This document shows positions 54,461-63,083 of a stretch of 64,000 bases of DNA, in pieces. Numbering within the stretch: the stretch's first letter is position 1; every line of letters begins with the position of its first letter. The notes beneath the pieces are model-generated. The model was not told the DNA's origin. It saw only the letters and a program-made list of their open reading frames with translations, and searched no databases. Source of the DNA: Fen-1254 sp963778945 (GTDB taxonomy: Bacteria; Bacteroidota; Ignavibacteria; UBA10030); NCBI GenBank assembly GCA_963778945.1, contig CAVZWL010000007.1, positions 1-64,000 of the forward strand, read 5' to 3'. The position numbers and the translations under genes are program-made.

Positions 54461-55722
54461 ATGACTTTCTTGAACGATTACGAAAAACCTACAAAACAGC
54501 ACTACGAGATTCTTCTCATGAGCTGGGCGGGTTGGGTATTTGATTTCTACGATCTTATTCTGTTCTCCTTCCTGCTCATTCCGATCGGCCATGAGCTTCA
54601 TTTATCGAATGTCGATCTCTCTTACGTTCTTGGCGCATCGCTTGGGGCAACCGCAATCGGTGGTGTGATCTTCGGAATTCTATCCGATCGTTTTGGCCGG
54701 AAAATCGTGCTGCAATGGACGATATTAATTTACAGCTTCGGGACATTTCTTTGCGGGCTCGCTTCATCGATCGGATTACTGGTTCTCTTTCGAATCATCA
54801 CTGGCCTGGGCGTTGGCGGCGAGTGGGCAACTGGTCAGACATATGTAGGCGAATCTTTCCCGCCTAAATTACGCGGCAGGTACTGTGCAATGATGCAGAC
54901 CGGCGCGCCATTCGGCATTGTGCTTGCATCGATAGTCGGCGGATTTGCTGCACCGGTGATCGGATGGCGGTTATGTTTCTTCCTCTCAATTCTTCCCGCA
55001 TTGCTCGTCGTTGTTATCAGAAAGAGACTGCCCGAATCTGACATCTGGCTGGAAAGAAAACGGCTTAGCGCTGAGGGTTCACATTCTGCCGAAACGGCTG
55101 AAGCGGGGAATCGGAGCAAATTTTTGCAGTTATTCTCCCGAGAATACAGAGCCGTGTTTTCCAAATCTCTTATTCTTGCAATCTTCGATATGTCGGCATA
55201 TTGGTTCACGTACAGCTGGATGCCCGGTTACCTGCAGCAGCAGCGGCAGTTCACCATCGCCAAATCGGCAATTTGGATGCTGATTGCACAGGCAGGCGGA
55301 TTGTGCGGATATCTTTCGTTCGGCTATGCGGCAGACACAATCGGCAGGAGGCCGGCGTACTCAATCTATTCGGTTTTTATGGCAATCGGTCTTATTATGA
55401 TCACATTGATGTGGGACACTGTTGTTATTTATCCTTCGCTTGCACTCGTATTTATATTTCTTGTCGGTTTTGGGACCGGTATGTTCAGCGGATATGGCCC
55501 GCTTTTCGCTGAATTATTCCCGACTTCAATTCGTAACACTGCAATGGGTTCGGCGTTTAACCTTGCACGCGGCGTCCAGTTTTTTACGCCGGTTATCATC
55601 GCAGTCATTGCAAAAGATACGGTCTTGGAAGCGGTATATCGCTCGCCGCATTGTTTGCTCTGCTGACCGGTATATGGATATGGGTCTTTCCCGAAACCAA
55701 AGGGAAAAAACTCGATATGTAG
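54461..55722 (+). pseudogene. MFS sugar/organic acid transporter, frameshifted near the C-terminus
   Basis: Start ATG 54461 (MTFLNDYEKPTKQHYEIL) follows AAAAGGT; ATG 54425 is possible. Twelve helices with loop 2-3 motif GILSDRFGRKIV and a repeat GYAADTIGRRPAY in loop 8-9 mark the metabolite:H+ symporter group (MHS/sialate-like). Near 55632 one G seems missing: frame 1 ends SPHCLLC, while the next frame reads SLAALFALLTGIWIWVFPETKGKKLDM to TAG 55722, the standard PETKGK ending. One base restores 420 residues. Substrate is probably a sugar acid or organic acid. Confidence 0.75.
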
Positions 55723-55958
55723 AAGAGAAAAGACGACCAATTCAGCGCCAATGCCGGGAGATGCTGCAAACAAATACCATAAAATTCAGCTGTCCGGCAA
55801 AGAAATCATTCGGGATATTTCAAACACACCGTCAAAATAATAAAAGTGAAAACATTGTTAATGCTTACAAGATTCTCCGGTTGTCTATGAACTTGAAATA
55901 TTTAAATTCTTGAATTTAGATGCTTGTACAGAAATATTTTTTGATGCTTGCATAACAT
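55723..55958. other. Intergenic region
   Basis: No gene recognised; the frame running to 55913 is a shadow of the transporter's 3' end. Confidence 0.4.
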
Positions 55959-55986
55959 TTGACAGAAGCGTATTTTAGTTTATAAA
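55959..55986 (+). promoter_or_regulatory. Sigma-70 promoter upstream of the GroES-like gene
   Basis: A perfect TTGACA (55959-55964), a 16-bp spacer and TATAAA (55981-55986). It leaves a leader of about 155 nt before ATG 56149, and no CIRCE-type inverted repeat was seen in it. Confidence 0.6.
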
Positions 55987-56148
55987 TAAATGAAGTTGCA
56001 GACGCGAATTTGCCGAAAAGTTGAATTGAGGAAAAGTGTCTTTCATTGACGATGCGACCTCTGGCAAAGGAGAAACTGGGGTATAAATGGCGGCGGGGCG
56101 ATCCCGAAAATTGAAAGCCGGTTTTTTCCTTGTTGAATATCTATCAAG

Positions 56149-56535
56149 ATGGAAATAAAATCCCACAAAAAAATCATTCTGGTCGGCGATAAGGTACTTA
56201 TTGCAGCCGATAAAGAAAGCGAACGCACGCCTCACGGTCTCTACCTTCCTCCCGGTGTTAAAGAGAAGGATAAAGTGCAAGCCGGATATGTAGTCAGCAT
56301 CGGTCCGGGACATGCGATTCCAAACCCGCAATTCATCGATCAGGAATCGTGGTCGACGACCCCCAAAGAACCGGTCAAATATATTCCTCTTCAGGCCGAA
56401 GAAGGAGATTATGCGGTGTTTATGCGTGATTCCGCTATCGAGGTAGAATTTGAAAATGAAAAATATCTCATTGTTCCGCATTCGGCAATTTTAATGCTGC
56501 TGCGTCCCGGAAATTTGGACGAATTGACCCGCTGA
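56149..56535 (+). CDS. GroES-like co-chaperonin (Cpn10 family, divergent)
   Basis: 128 residues. The N-terminus (KKIILVGDKVLIAADKESERTPHGLYLPPG) follows the Cpn10 pattern of a first strand then a mobile-loop-like segment; VQAGYVVSIGPGHA and EGDYAVFMRDSAIEVEFENEKYLIVPHSAILMLL match the body of the barrel. It is about 30 residues longer than classical GroES because of a loop (PNPQFIDQESWSTTPKEP). No groEL is adjacent, so this is probably a second, specialised co-chaperonin. It heads a row of envelope-hydrolase genes. Confidence 0.75.
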   Translation: MEIKSHKKIILVGDKVLIAADKESERTPHGLYLPPGVKEKDKVQAGYVVSIGPGHAIPNPQFIDQESWSTTPKEPVKYIPLQAEEGDYAVFMRDSAIEVEFENEKYLIVPHSAILMLLRPGNLDELTR

Positions 56536-56545
56536 CCGCTCGCAA

Positions 56546-56812
56546 ATGGATACCGATATCCATATTTTTTCTCACGAAAATATTCTCTGCCAGCTTGAGA
56601 CTGCCGGATACCGCAACGGCTATTATGTTTTGAGATTTTATTCCGAAAATAATCAGCCCATGACCCGCCGCACGGCAGCAATCGAGGAATTTTATCTCTA
56701 TCCTTCCGGCGGAACACTGCGGGATAAAAATTTTGATTTACTCTTTTACGATTCCCGATACGATACGTACCGCGGATTTCAGCCGCCGCATTTGAGGAAA
56801 AAATTGGTCTAA
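56546..56812 (+). CDS. Small conserved-looking protein of unknown function
   Basis: 88 residues starting 10 nt after the GroES-like gene. It is aromatic and beta-rich (NGYYVLRFYSENNQPMT, EEFYLYPSGGTLRDKNFDLLFYDSRYD), with no signal peptide, Cys or known motif. Its clean position between two coding genes, 14 nt before the esterase, argues that it is a real cotranscribed gene. No function can be assigned. Confidence 0.55.
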   Translation: MDTDIHIFSHENILCQLETAGYRNGYYVLRFYSENNQPMTRRTAAIEEFYLYPSGGTLRDKNFDLLFYDSRYDTYRGFQPPHLRKKLV

Positions 56813-56826
56813 GAGCCGGCAAACTA

Positions 56827-57515
56827 TTGAATCGGCAGGGAATATGTATGGCAGCTTCATCGGAAACATTTGTATATAAAAAAGCGGCGGATCGGATTCA
56901 GTCCGGTGGCCTGCGTCCTGCTTTGATTCTTTTGCACGGACGCGGCACCGATGAACAGGATTTGATCGGGCTTGCCCCTTCATTCGATCCGCGATTTCTT
57001 GTGTACAGCCTTCGTGCTCCGTTCCGTTATCCATTCGGCGGTTATATGTGGTTCGGAGCCGACGATCTTGAACGCTGGGATGCGGATCAACTTCAGATCA
57101 GTCTCGATTATTGTCTGAAATTTTCCGAACATATGATTCACAAAGACTGCGGTCGATCCATCAAAAATATTCTTATTCGGGTTCAGCATGGGAGCTATGA
57201 CGGCGCTTGAACTGGCATCCCGCGAAAGAAAACAATTTGCAGGAGTTGTTGCACACAGCGGATTTTATGTGCCGCACGAACGGCTGCCGCAGGCATTCGG
57301 CCCGCATACACCGGATATTTTTCTTGCTCATGGAATCTACGATCCCGTCATACCGGTCGATCTTGGAAGATCGACTTTCGCATTTTTGCAAAAGCATAAT
57401 GTACCAGTCGTGTATCGGGAATATCCGATCGAGCATACGATCAGCGAAGAAAGCCTGCAGGATGCGGCGCGCTGGCTGCAGCAGAAGCTGGATCAAACGC
57501 ACTTTCGTTTCATAG
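56827..57515 (+). pseudogene. Phospholipase/carboxylesterase (alpha/beta hydrolase), two frameshifts
   Basis: The first frame has ALILLHGRGTDEQDLIGLAP and APFRYPFGGYMWF, typical of the carboxylesterase/phospholipase family (abhydrolase_2). One extra base near 57176 hides the nucleophile elbow: corrected it reads LIGFSMGAMTALELA, with Ser in GFSMG. The second frame supplies LAHGIYDPVIPVDLGR (catalytic Asp) and YPIEHTISEESLQDAARWL (His). Another +1 near 57495 gives a natural end at TAG 57513-57515. With both corrections the protein is 228 residues. Start at 56827 or ATG 56848. Confidence 0.78.
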
Positions 57516-57523
57516 GAAACTTC

Positions 57524-58660
57524 ATGCATAGAAAACAATTGTTTTCTCCTGTTTATGATTCTCTTCAGTGCGAAAGCGTTTGCAGGGAGCGGCGACTATG
57601 CGGAGCGATTGCTGACAATCCGGGAAAAATTTGCGCCGGACGAACGATTTTCTGTTTTTACGGTCAAAATCAAAACCGCTTCCGAAGCACTCATAGCATC
57701 CGGCGATGTCGATAATGCGGAAGCGAAAACGGCGGTTTTGAAGATGCTGAAGGAAGATACTCAGATGCGCGTGATCGATGAAATTCATGTCCTGCCCGAA
57801 GCGTCGCTTGGAAATAAAATCTACGGCATTACAACGCTCAGCGTCGGGAATGTGCGGAAACATCCGGACAACAAATCGGAAATGCTGACTCAGGTACTAT
57901 CCGGCACCGTCATTACACTGCTCAAAGACGGCGGATATTTCTGGCAAATAAAAATGCCGGACGGCTATATCGGCTGGATCAATAAATTGTCGTTCATTCA
58001 GGCCGATTCCGCAGCCGTCCGGGAATGGTCGAACGCTTCCAAGATCATTGTGACCGGTCATTACGGAATGCTGTACCGGCAGCCGGAAAAAAATTCCGAA
58101 CCGGTATGCGACGTCGTAGCCGGCTGCATTCTTAAAAAAATCGGAACAAAGGAAAATTGGATCGAAGCGGGACTGGCCGACGGCAGAAGGGGATTTCTGC
58201 AAAACGATATCGCAGAAGATATCGAATCATGGCAGCAGAGCCGCAGACTGACCGGAGACAATATCGAAAAGACAGCAAGAACATTCCTCGGCATTCCGTA
58301 TCTCTGGGGAGGGACATCCGTCAAAGGTTTCGATTGCTCGGGATTCGTAAAAACCGTTTTTCTTCTGAACGGAAAAATATTGCTGCGCGACGCCGATCAG
58401 CAAGCGGCGATGGGCCGTCCGGTCGATCCGGGAACGAACTTCGAAAATCTTAAAAAAAGGGGATCTTCTCTTTTTCGGAAAAAAAACGACATCAAAAAAG
58501 AGAGAACATATCAAGCATGTTGCGATTTATCTCGCCAACGGAACGTTTATTCACAGCTCGGGTTGTGTGCGGCTGTCGAGTTTTGATCCTTCGTCCTCCT
58601 CTGTATGAGGAAGCGCTTTTAAAACAATTTGTCCGGGCACGGCGGATTATTCCTGATTGA
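57524..58660 (+). pseudogene. SH3b plus NlpC/P60 cell-wall peptidase, three frameshifts
   Basis: ATG 57524 encodes HRKQLFS, which after a +1 shift near 57549 continues LFMILFSAKAFAGSGD, a signal peptide. Two SH3b repeats follow (NVRKHPDNKSEMLTQV, GYIGWINKLSFI). The NlpC/P60 domain has GIPYLWGGTSVKGFDCSGFVKTVF (catalytic Cys). At an A7 run (58452-58458) the frame breaks; the correct frame reads HVAIYLANGTFIHSSGCVRLSS (catalytic His). A third +1 near 58597 gives the end ALLKQFVRARRIIPD at TGA 58660. It would cleave peptidoglycan stem peptides. Confidence 0.8.
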
Positions 58661-58672
58661 AACGAGACAGGC

Positions 58673-59084
58673 ATGATGAAGAAAATCGATGAAAAAAGCG
58701 CGGATACAATTCTTGCAGCGCTCGCTATCGGGCATGCGGTATTAGTTTTTATCAATGCCTATTTCCGCCAGCAGGTCGATCTCCTTGTATTCGATGCAGT
58801 GATTATCGTTTCCTGCTCCTTTTTGTCATGCTGCGCCGATGGCTGCCGCAGCGCTGCTTTCTTCAAAAGGAAGACGGTACGGATTGATTCTTCTTTTGGG
58901 TTTGAACCCGGCTTTTTTTATTGGCAACCTCTATAATCGATTTTTTCCCGTTTTGCCGGCCGGCATCTCGATTGCATCCTTCGGACCGAAGATCCTCTTC
59001 GAAGTTTCCTATTGGCTTATTTTATCCGCGGAATCGGTGATGTTTATTTTTGCCGTAAAATTTTTTAAAAAGTTTCATGCATAG
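58673..59084 (+). pseudogene. Small membrane protein, one frameshift
   Basis: ATG 58673 (MMKKIDEKSADTILAALAIG) starts a helix-rich protein; after a +1 shift around 58810-58840 the other frame continues ALLSSKGRRYGLILLLGLNPAFFIGNLY and a last helix (SYWLILSAESVMFIFAVKFF). Corrected length 136 residues, four hydrophobic segments. No family is recognised. It lies 12 nt after the NlpC/P60 gene, so it is probably in the same operon. Confidence 0.55.
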
Positions 59085-59273
59085 AGAAAATCGTCAGGAT
59101 CAGATCGAAATAAAAATCTTTATCTTGCGCGGAGAAAGCAGTTTCTGCTCTGTTTTTCGTCCTTGCATATGAATTCTGCGCCGAAAGAGTTGCTTCTTTG
59201 TAAAAAGTGTAGTATTGTTCCGGCACAGGCTTAATTAAGAACATTCAACTAATCTGATACATGAGGTGAAGTC

Positions 59274-60276
59274 ATGCGATACTTTTATTTTGTTCTTCTT
59301 ATCTGCTTCGTTTTTATGGAAGTTTTGCCGCAGCAGGGAACAGATCGCTTTCTCACCGTTGCCAAAACCGTTAGTTGAGGACTCAATCGTCAGGATTATG
59401 CGTTTATTCAAAATGAATACGGACCGGGCATGGCGGATTTTACAATCGCGCAGACTACGTATTTTTTTCAGAGCATGCTCGATCGGCTTGGAAAGCCGGT
59501 CAAAATCGATCAAATCAAGCTGGTTACTTCCAACCGTGCGGATTTTATCTTGATTTTTGAAAAAGGCGCGCAGGATGTTCAGCTCTATCTCGACAATCAG
59601 AATAAAATCGCAGGGTATCTGTTCTCCGAACACACAGCACCGATAGAAACCCCCGTCGAGCATCCGGTCAACCGGTTGTTGCAGCGCCGCCGGCAGACAA
59701 ACAAAAAACCGAACTGTCTCTTCCGTTTAAAGGAACATGGACGGTACTTGCCGCTTAAATCTCCCGATACTCACAACGTTCTCACTCAGCCGTTTGCATT
59801 CGATTTTGCAGCGGTCGATGAATCGGGCCGGCAGTATAAACGGAACGGCACGAGCAATGAAGATTATGACGGGATTTGGAAAAGAGGTTATGGCTCCGGC
59901 AGACGGCGTTGTGCTGGAAGTCATCGACGGCATTCGGGACAACGTGCCGGGAATTGCCAATCCGTACGCTCTTATCGGCAATGCAATCGTTCTGCAGCAC
60001 GGCCAGAACGAATATTCCGTGCTTGCTTATTTGAAACAGAACAGCATACGTGTTCGTGTCGGCGATCGGATCCTTAAAGGACAAGCAATTGCGCAATGCG
60101 GAAATTCCGGCGGTTCTCTGCAGCCGGGAATTCATATCCATTTGCAGGACTCTCCTATCGTGAGCGTTGCAAGCGGAGTGAAATTCTATTTTGAAAAAGC
60201 CGGAATTATCAAAGACGGAAACAAAGAAATAAAATCGAATTATTTGCCGGCTGATAGGAGATCAGGTCGTTTCTGA
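59274..60276 (+). pseudogene. Secreted M23-like (LytM-type) protein, several frameshifts
   Basis: ATG 59274 follows GAGGTGA. Signal peptide MRYFYFVLLICFVFMEVLPQ. A compensating +1/-1 pair near 59366/59382 restores KTLVEDLNRQDYAFIQNEYG; a second pair (A6 at 59703-59708 and near 59755) restores LPFKGTWTVLAA then SPDTHNVLTQPFAFDFAAVD; a +1 near 59871 leads to GFGKEVMAPADGVVLEV, QHGQNEYSVLAYL and IHIHLQD. Those segments match M23 peptidases (H..D and HxH). Corrected length 333 residues. Likely a periplasmic peptidoglycan hydrolase or inactive LytM regulator. Confidence 0.7.
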
Positions 60277-60360
60277 ATGACTCGGATCTTTTTTAATCTC
60301 CGATATCGATGCCGTGAAGCGTTGAAGAGAGGGATATACTTCGCTTTGAAATCCGTACCG

Positions 60361-60386
60361 TCCCGTCCCGTTTTGACGGGACGGGA
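60361..60386. terminator. 11-bp GC-rich hairpin
   Basis: TCCCGTCCCGT-TTTG-ACGGGACGGGA is a perfect stem-loop between the convergent M23 and lipoprotein genes. Only TTT follows on either side, so it is a weak intrinsic terminator at best. Confidence 0.5.
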
Positions 60387-60546
60387 TTTCCAAAGTATCG
60401 GAGAGAAAGAAAGAGACCCGTATGTCAGCGGCCGGTCTCCTGCCGGTTTACACATTGTATTCTTTTCAACAAGCCGGCTGAGAAATCCTCTATAAAAAAA
60501 ACCATTCCGGGATAAATCTCTCTTCTCCAGACCTTTCTGTTTTCAA

Positions 60547-61326
60547 CTATTCGGGGCGGTACAGATCGAACTGGTTTATGATCATCGTGCCGAGCGGGGT
60601 ATTGATGCTGCGCGCGGCGGCAACTTTAAGGAATGGATTTTTTATCTTCCACATTCCGAGAGATGCTGCATTCTCCTTGACGAGGATTGGTTCCAGATTG
60701 TTCGAAGGGGGAAAATGTTCCGGGGAAGGCAGGTTTCCTGCAAGGATGAACATCGGGTATTTCTGTTCGCCTGCATTTGCCGTAAGTTTTTTGAAACATT
60801 TGAGCAGGACGGAACTGTCGGCTTTCGGCGGAAGTTGAGTGCTGATAAGAGTCACCGATCCTATTCCCGCATCGATATTCGCCTGTACTGCCGATTCGAA
60901 AGAAGAAGATGATTCTGACTCGAAAGAAATAACATAATGCGCCAGGACCGGATAAAGACTGAATACCGCATTGCCGGTTTGGCGGCCGTTGATATTGGAC
61001 ATTTCTCCGAAGACCGGACTCATGCCGGTACGGGAAGCAAACTCATCGACAAAGTCCAGACGTGTGGAAGTCCCCGGATAACGAGAAATATTTTGAACCG
61101 TTACGGCGTCGATATGCTGATCTTTGAGCGTCTTCGCAAGCTGGGCAATGTCTTTTTTCTCGATGCGCTGTTTGTGGTGCCCGAGATCGATGCTTGCAAT
61201 ACGGAGGATCATTTCAGGTTTTCTGTTTTCCAGATTTGTTATTTCAGGTTTGGAAGAAGAACATCCGATGAAGATCGCTGTAAGCATCATGCAGGAGAAG
61301 AGGATGGGAATGGTATAATTTTTCAT
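60547..61326 (-). CDS. EEP-superfamily-like lipoprotein with degenerate catalytic residues
   Basis: 259 residues; lipobox FIGC at about 19-22. The fold resembles endonuclease/exonuclease/phosphatase proteins: ILRIASIDLGHHKQ, HIDAVTVQNISRYPGTSTRLDFVDEFASRTGMSPVFGEM, GNAVFSLYPVLAHYVISFE, LAGNLPSPEHFPP and a final INQFDLYRP. In active EEP enzymes these positions carry QE, GDFN and SDH; here they read QN, GNLP and NQFD, so metal-dependent catalysis is doubtful. It may be a binding or structural outer-membrane lipoprotein. Assignment is by pattern only. Confidence 0.55.
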   Translation of the reverse strand: MKNYTIPILFSCMMLTAIFIGCSSSKPEITNLENRKPEMILRIASIDLGHHKQRIEKKDIAQLAKTLKDQHIDAVTVQNISRYPGTSTRLDFVDEFASRTGMSPVFGEMSNINGRQTGNAVFSLYPVLAHYVISFESESSSSFESAVQANIDAGIGSVTLISTQLPPKADSSVLLKCFKKLTANAGEQKYPMFILAGNLPSPEHFPPSNNLEPILVKENAASLGMWKIKNPFLKVAAARSINTPLGTMIINQFDLYRPE

Positions 61327-61365
61327 AGTCCTGTTTTTTGTAAGAATATAATTTTGGTGATTTTA

Positions 61366-61890
61366 TTAAACCTGGTCTCCGGGTTTCTCCGAAGATGGAA
61401 AAACATCCCGCTGTCTGTAGGAATGAAAATCGACGACGATCCGGTCGTAGTATTTATCCATCAGCGTGGAGGAAATAATAAAATCTGCCGTCGTTCTGTT
61501 GCATGCAACGGGAATATTCCAAACCACAGCGAGACGCAGCAGCGCCTTGATATCGGGGTCATGCGGAAGAGGCTCCAGCGGATCCCAGAAGAAAATCAGA
61601 AAGTCGATCAGACCTTCAGCGATACGGGATCCGATCTGCAAATCGCCGCCGAGAGGCCCGCTTTCGAGTTTCGTAATCGGCAGGTCCAGTTGTTTTTCAA
61701 TGAGTGCGGCGGTCGTGCCGGTACCGAACAGCTTGTGCTTTTTTAAGATTTCACGGTTGAATTTTGCCCAATCGAGCATCTCGACCTTTTTATTGTCATG
61801 CGCAACCAGGGCAATACGTTTGAGCGCCGGAAGAGGCAGTTTTTGATAATTCGACACGGTGTCCGCCTTTTCTTGTTTATAATACATCAA
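61366..61890 (-). CDS. mgsA: Methylglyoxal synthase
   Basis: 174 residues with a ~22-residue N-terminal extension before the core RIALVAHDNKKVEMLDW. Conserved active-site parts are visible: FGTGTTAALIEKQ, KLESGPLGGDLQIGSRIAEG (catalytic Asp), FFWDPLEPLPHDPDIKALLR and VACNRTTADFIISS. The enzyme converts dihydroxyacetone phosphate to methylglyoxal and phosphate, a bypass of lower glycolysis when sugar phosphate accumulates. The start at 61890 overlaps the 3' end of the radical-SAM gene by 14 nt, so the two are probably coupled. Confidence 0.93.
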   Translation of the reverse strand: MMYYKQEKADTVSNYQKLPLPALKRIALVAHDNKKVEMLDWAKFNREILKKHKLFGTGTTAALIEKQLDLPITKLESGPLGGDLQIGSRIAEGLIDFLIFFWDPLEPLPHDPDIKALLRLAVVWNIPVACNRTTADFIISSTLMDKYYDRIVVDFHSYRQRDVFPSSEKPGDQV

Positions 61891-62992
61891 GATAACGAAT
61901 ATTCGGCTGAGATAGTGTAAAAAATTTTAGCTGCTTGTTAGTCCCATCGTCCCGGGACGGGATACCGCATTTTATGCATGCGCCGTTTTGCATGCGGTTG
62001 CAAAGAATGGTGAATCCGTATCGTTCGATCAGCATCTCACCGCAGGAGGGGCAGTACGTATTTTCGAGATTACGCGTTTGTCCCGGAAGATTTCCGGCAT
62101 AGACAAAATGCAGTCCCTGGTTCAATCCGATCTCCGCCGCTCTGAAGAGCGCGGATGCCGGAGTATATTCTTTTTCAGCTTTCATGGTATAATCTTCGTG
62201 ATACGCCGTGACGTGCCACGGGATATCCGGCGATACGGAATGAATGAATTGTGCGATGTCGGTCAATTCTTCAGCCGAATCGTTCATTCCCGGTATGATC
62301 AGCGTAACGATTTCCACCCATATCTTCCGCCGGTGCAGCGACGAAATCGTATCCAGTACATGCTGCAAAACGCCTCCCATGCGCGCGTACGATTTTTGCG
62401 TAAATGCTTTCAAGTCTACTTTGTAAAGATCGATCCACGGCGCGAGATAATCCAATACTTCTTCCGTGCCGTTGCCGTTGGAAACGTATGAAGTCGCCAG
62501 TCCGGCCTGCTTTGCGATTTTAAAAATTTCCACTGCCCATTCAGATGTAATGAGCGGTTCGTTATATGTGCTGGTGACAACACGGGCATTGTGCCGGAGG
62601 GCAAGCCGGACAATTTCTTCCGCATCGATCTCTTCGATAGATGAGACGGCATGCGGATCGCGGAGAGCCTGCGACGTAATCCAGTTCTGACAGAAGGGAC
62701 AGTGATAATCGCAGCCAAGCATGCCGAAACTTAAGGCCTTGCTTCCCGGATATGCATGAAAGAACGGCTTCTTTTCTATCGGATCGAGCGCAATGCCTCC
62801 CGTATAGCCGAAGGGAACGAAGAGAATGCCTTCCCGGTTAAAGCGAATTTTGCAAATGCCGTCTTTTCCAGGCGGAATTTTGCAGCGATGTCCGCATGCA
62901 TAACATTGCAGCCAGGCATTCGGCAGAGGGATGTACAATTCTCCTTTTTGCGTATGACGCGCCAATATGTTTTTCAGATCCATATTTTCCAT
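61877..62992 (-). CDS. amrS: AmmeMemoRadiSam system radical SAM enzyme (AmrS)
   Basis: 371 residues. An N-terminal Cys cluster (LQCYACGHRCKIPPGKDGICKIR) precedes the radical-SAM motif C94-DYH-C98-PF-C101 in GCDYHCPFCQNW, which binds the 4Fe-4S cluster. Further family blocks are STYNEPLITSEWAVEI, GLATSYVSNGNG, DLKAFTQKSYARMGG, IIPGMNDSAEEL and WHVTAYHEDYTM, and the C-terminus has a second Cys pair (YCPSCGEML). The substrate of AmrS is not established. The partner AMMECR1 and Memo genes are not next to it. Confidence 0.93.
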   Translation of the reverse strand: MENMDLKNILARHTQKGELYIPLPNAWLQCYACGHRCKIPPGKDGICKIRFNREGILFVPFGYTGGIALDPIEKKPFFHAYPGSKALSFGMLGCDYHCPFCQNWITSQALRDPHAVSSIEEIDAEEIVRLALRHNARVVTSTYNEPLITSEWAVEIFKIAKQAGLATSYVSNGNGTEEVLDYLAPWIDLYKVDLKAFTQKSYARMGGVLQHVLDTISSLHRRKIWVEIVTLIIPGMNDSAEELTDIAQFIHSVSPDIPWHVTAYHEDYTMKAEKEYTPASALFRAAEIGLNQGLHFVYAGNLPGQTRNLENTYCPSCGEMLIERYGFTILCNRMQNGACIKCGIPSRDDGTNKQLKFFTLSQPNIRYLDVL

Positions 62993-63083
62993 CTCACATG
63001 CCTCAAAGTAGCGAGTTTGATGACATATGTCAAGCCATGAGAAAAAAGGGTGAATATTGATAAAAGACCCGCGTCAAAGCAGG

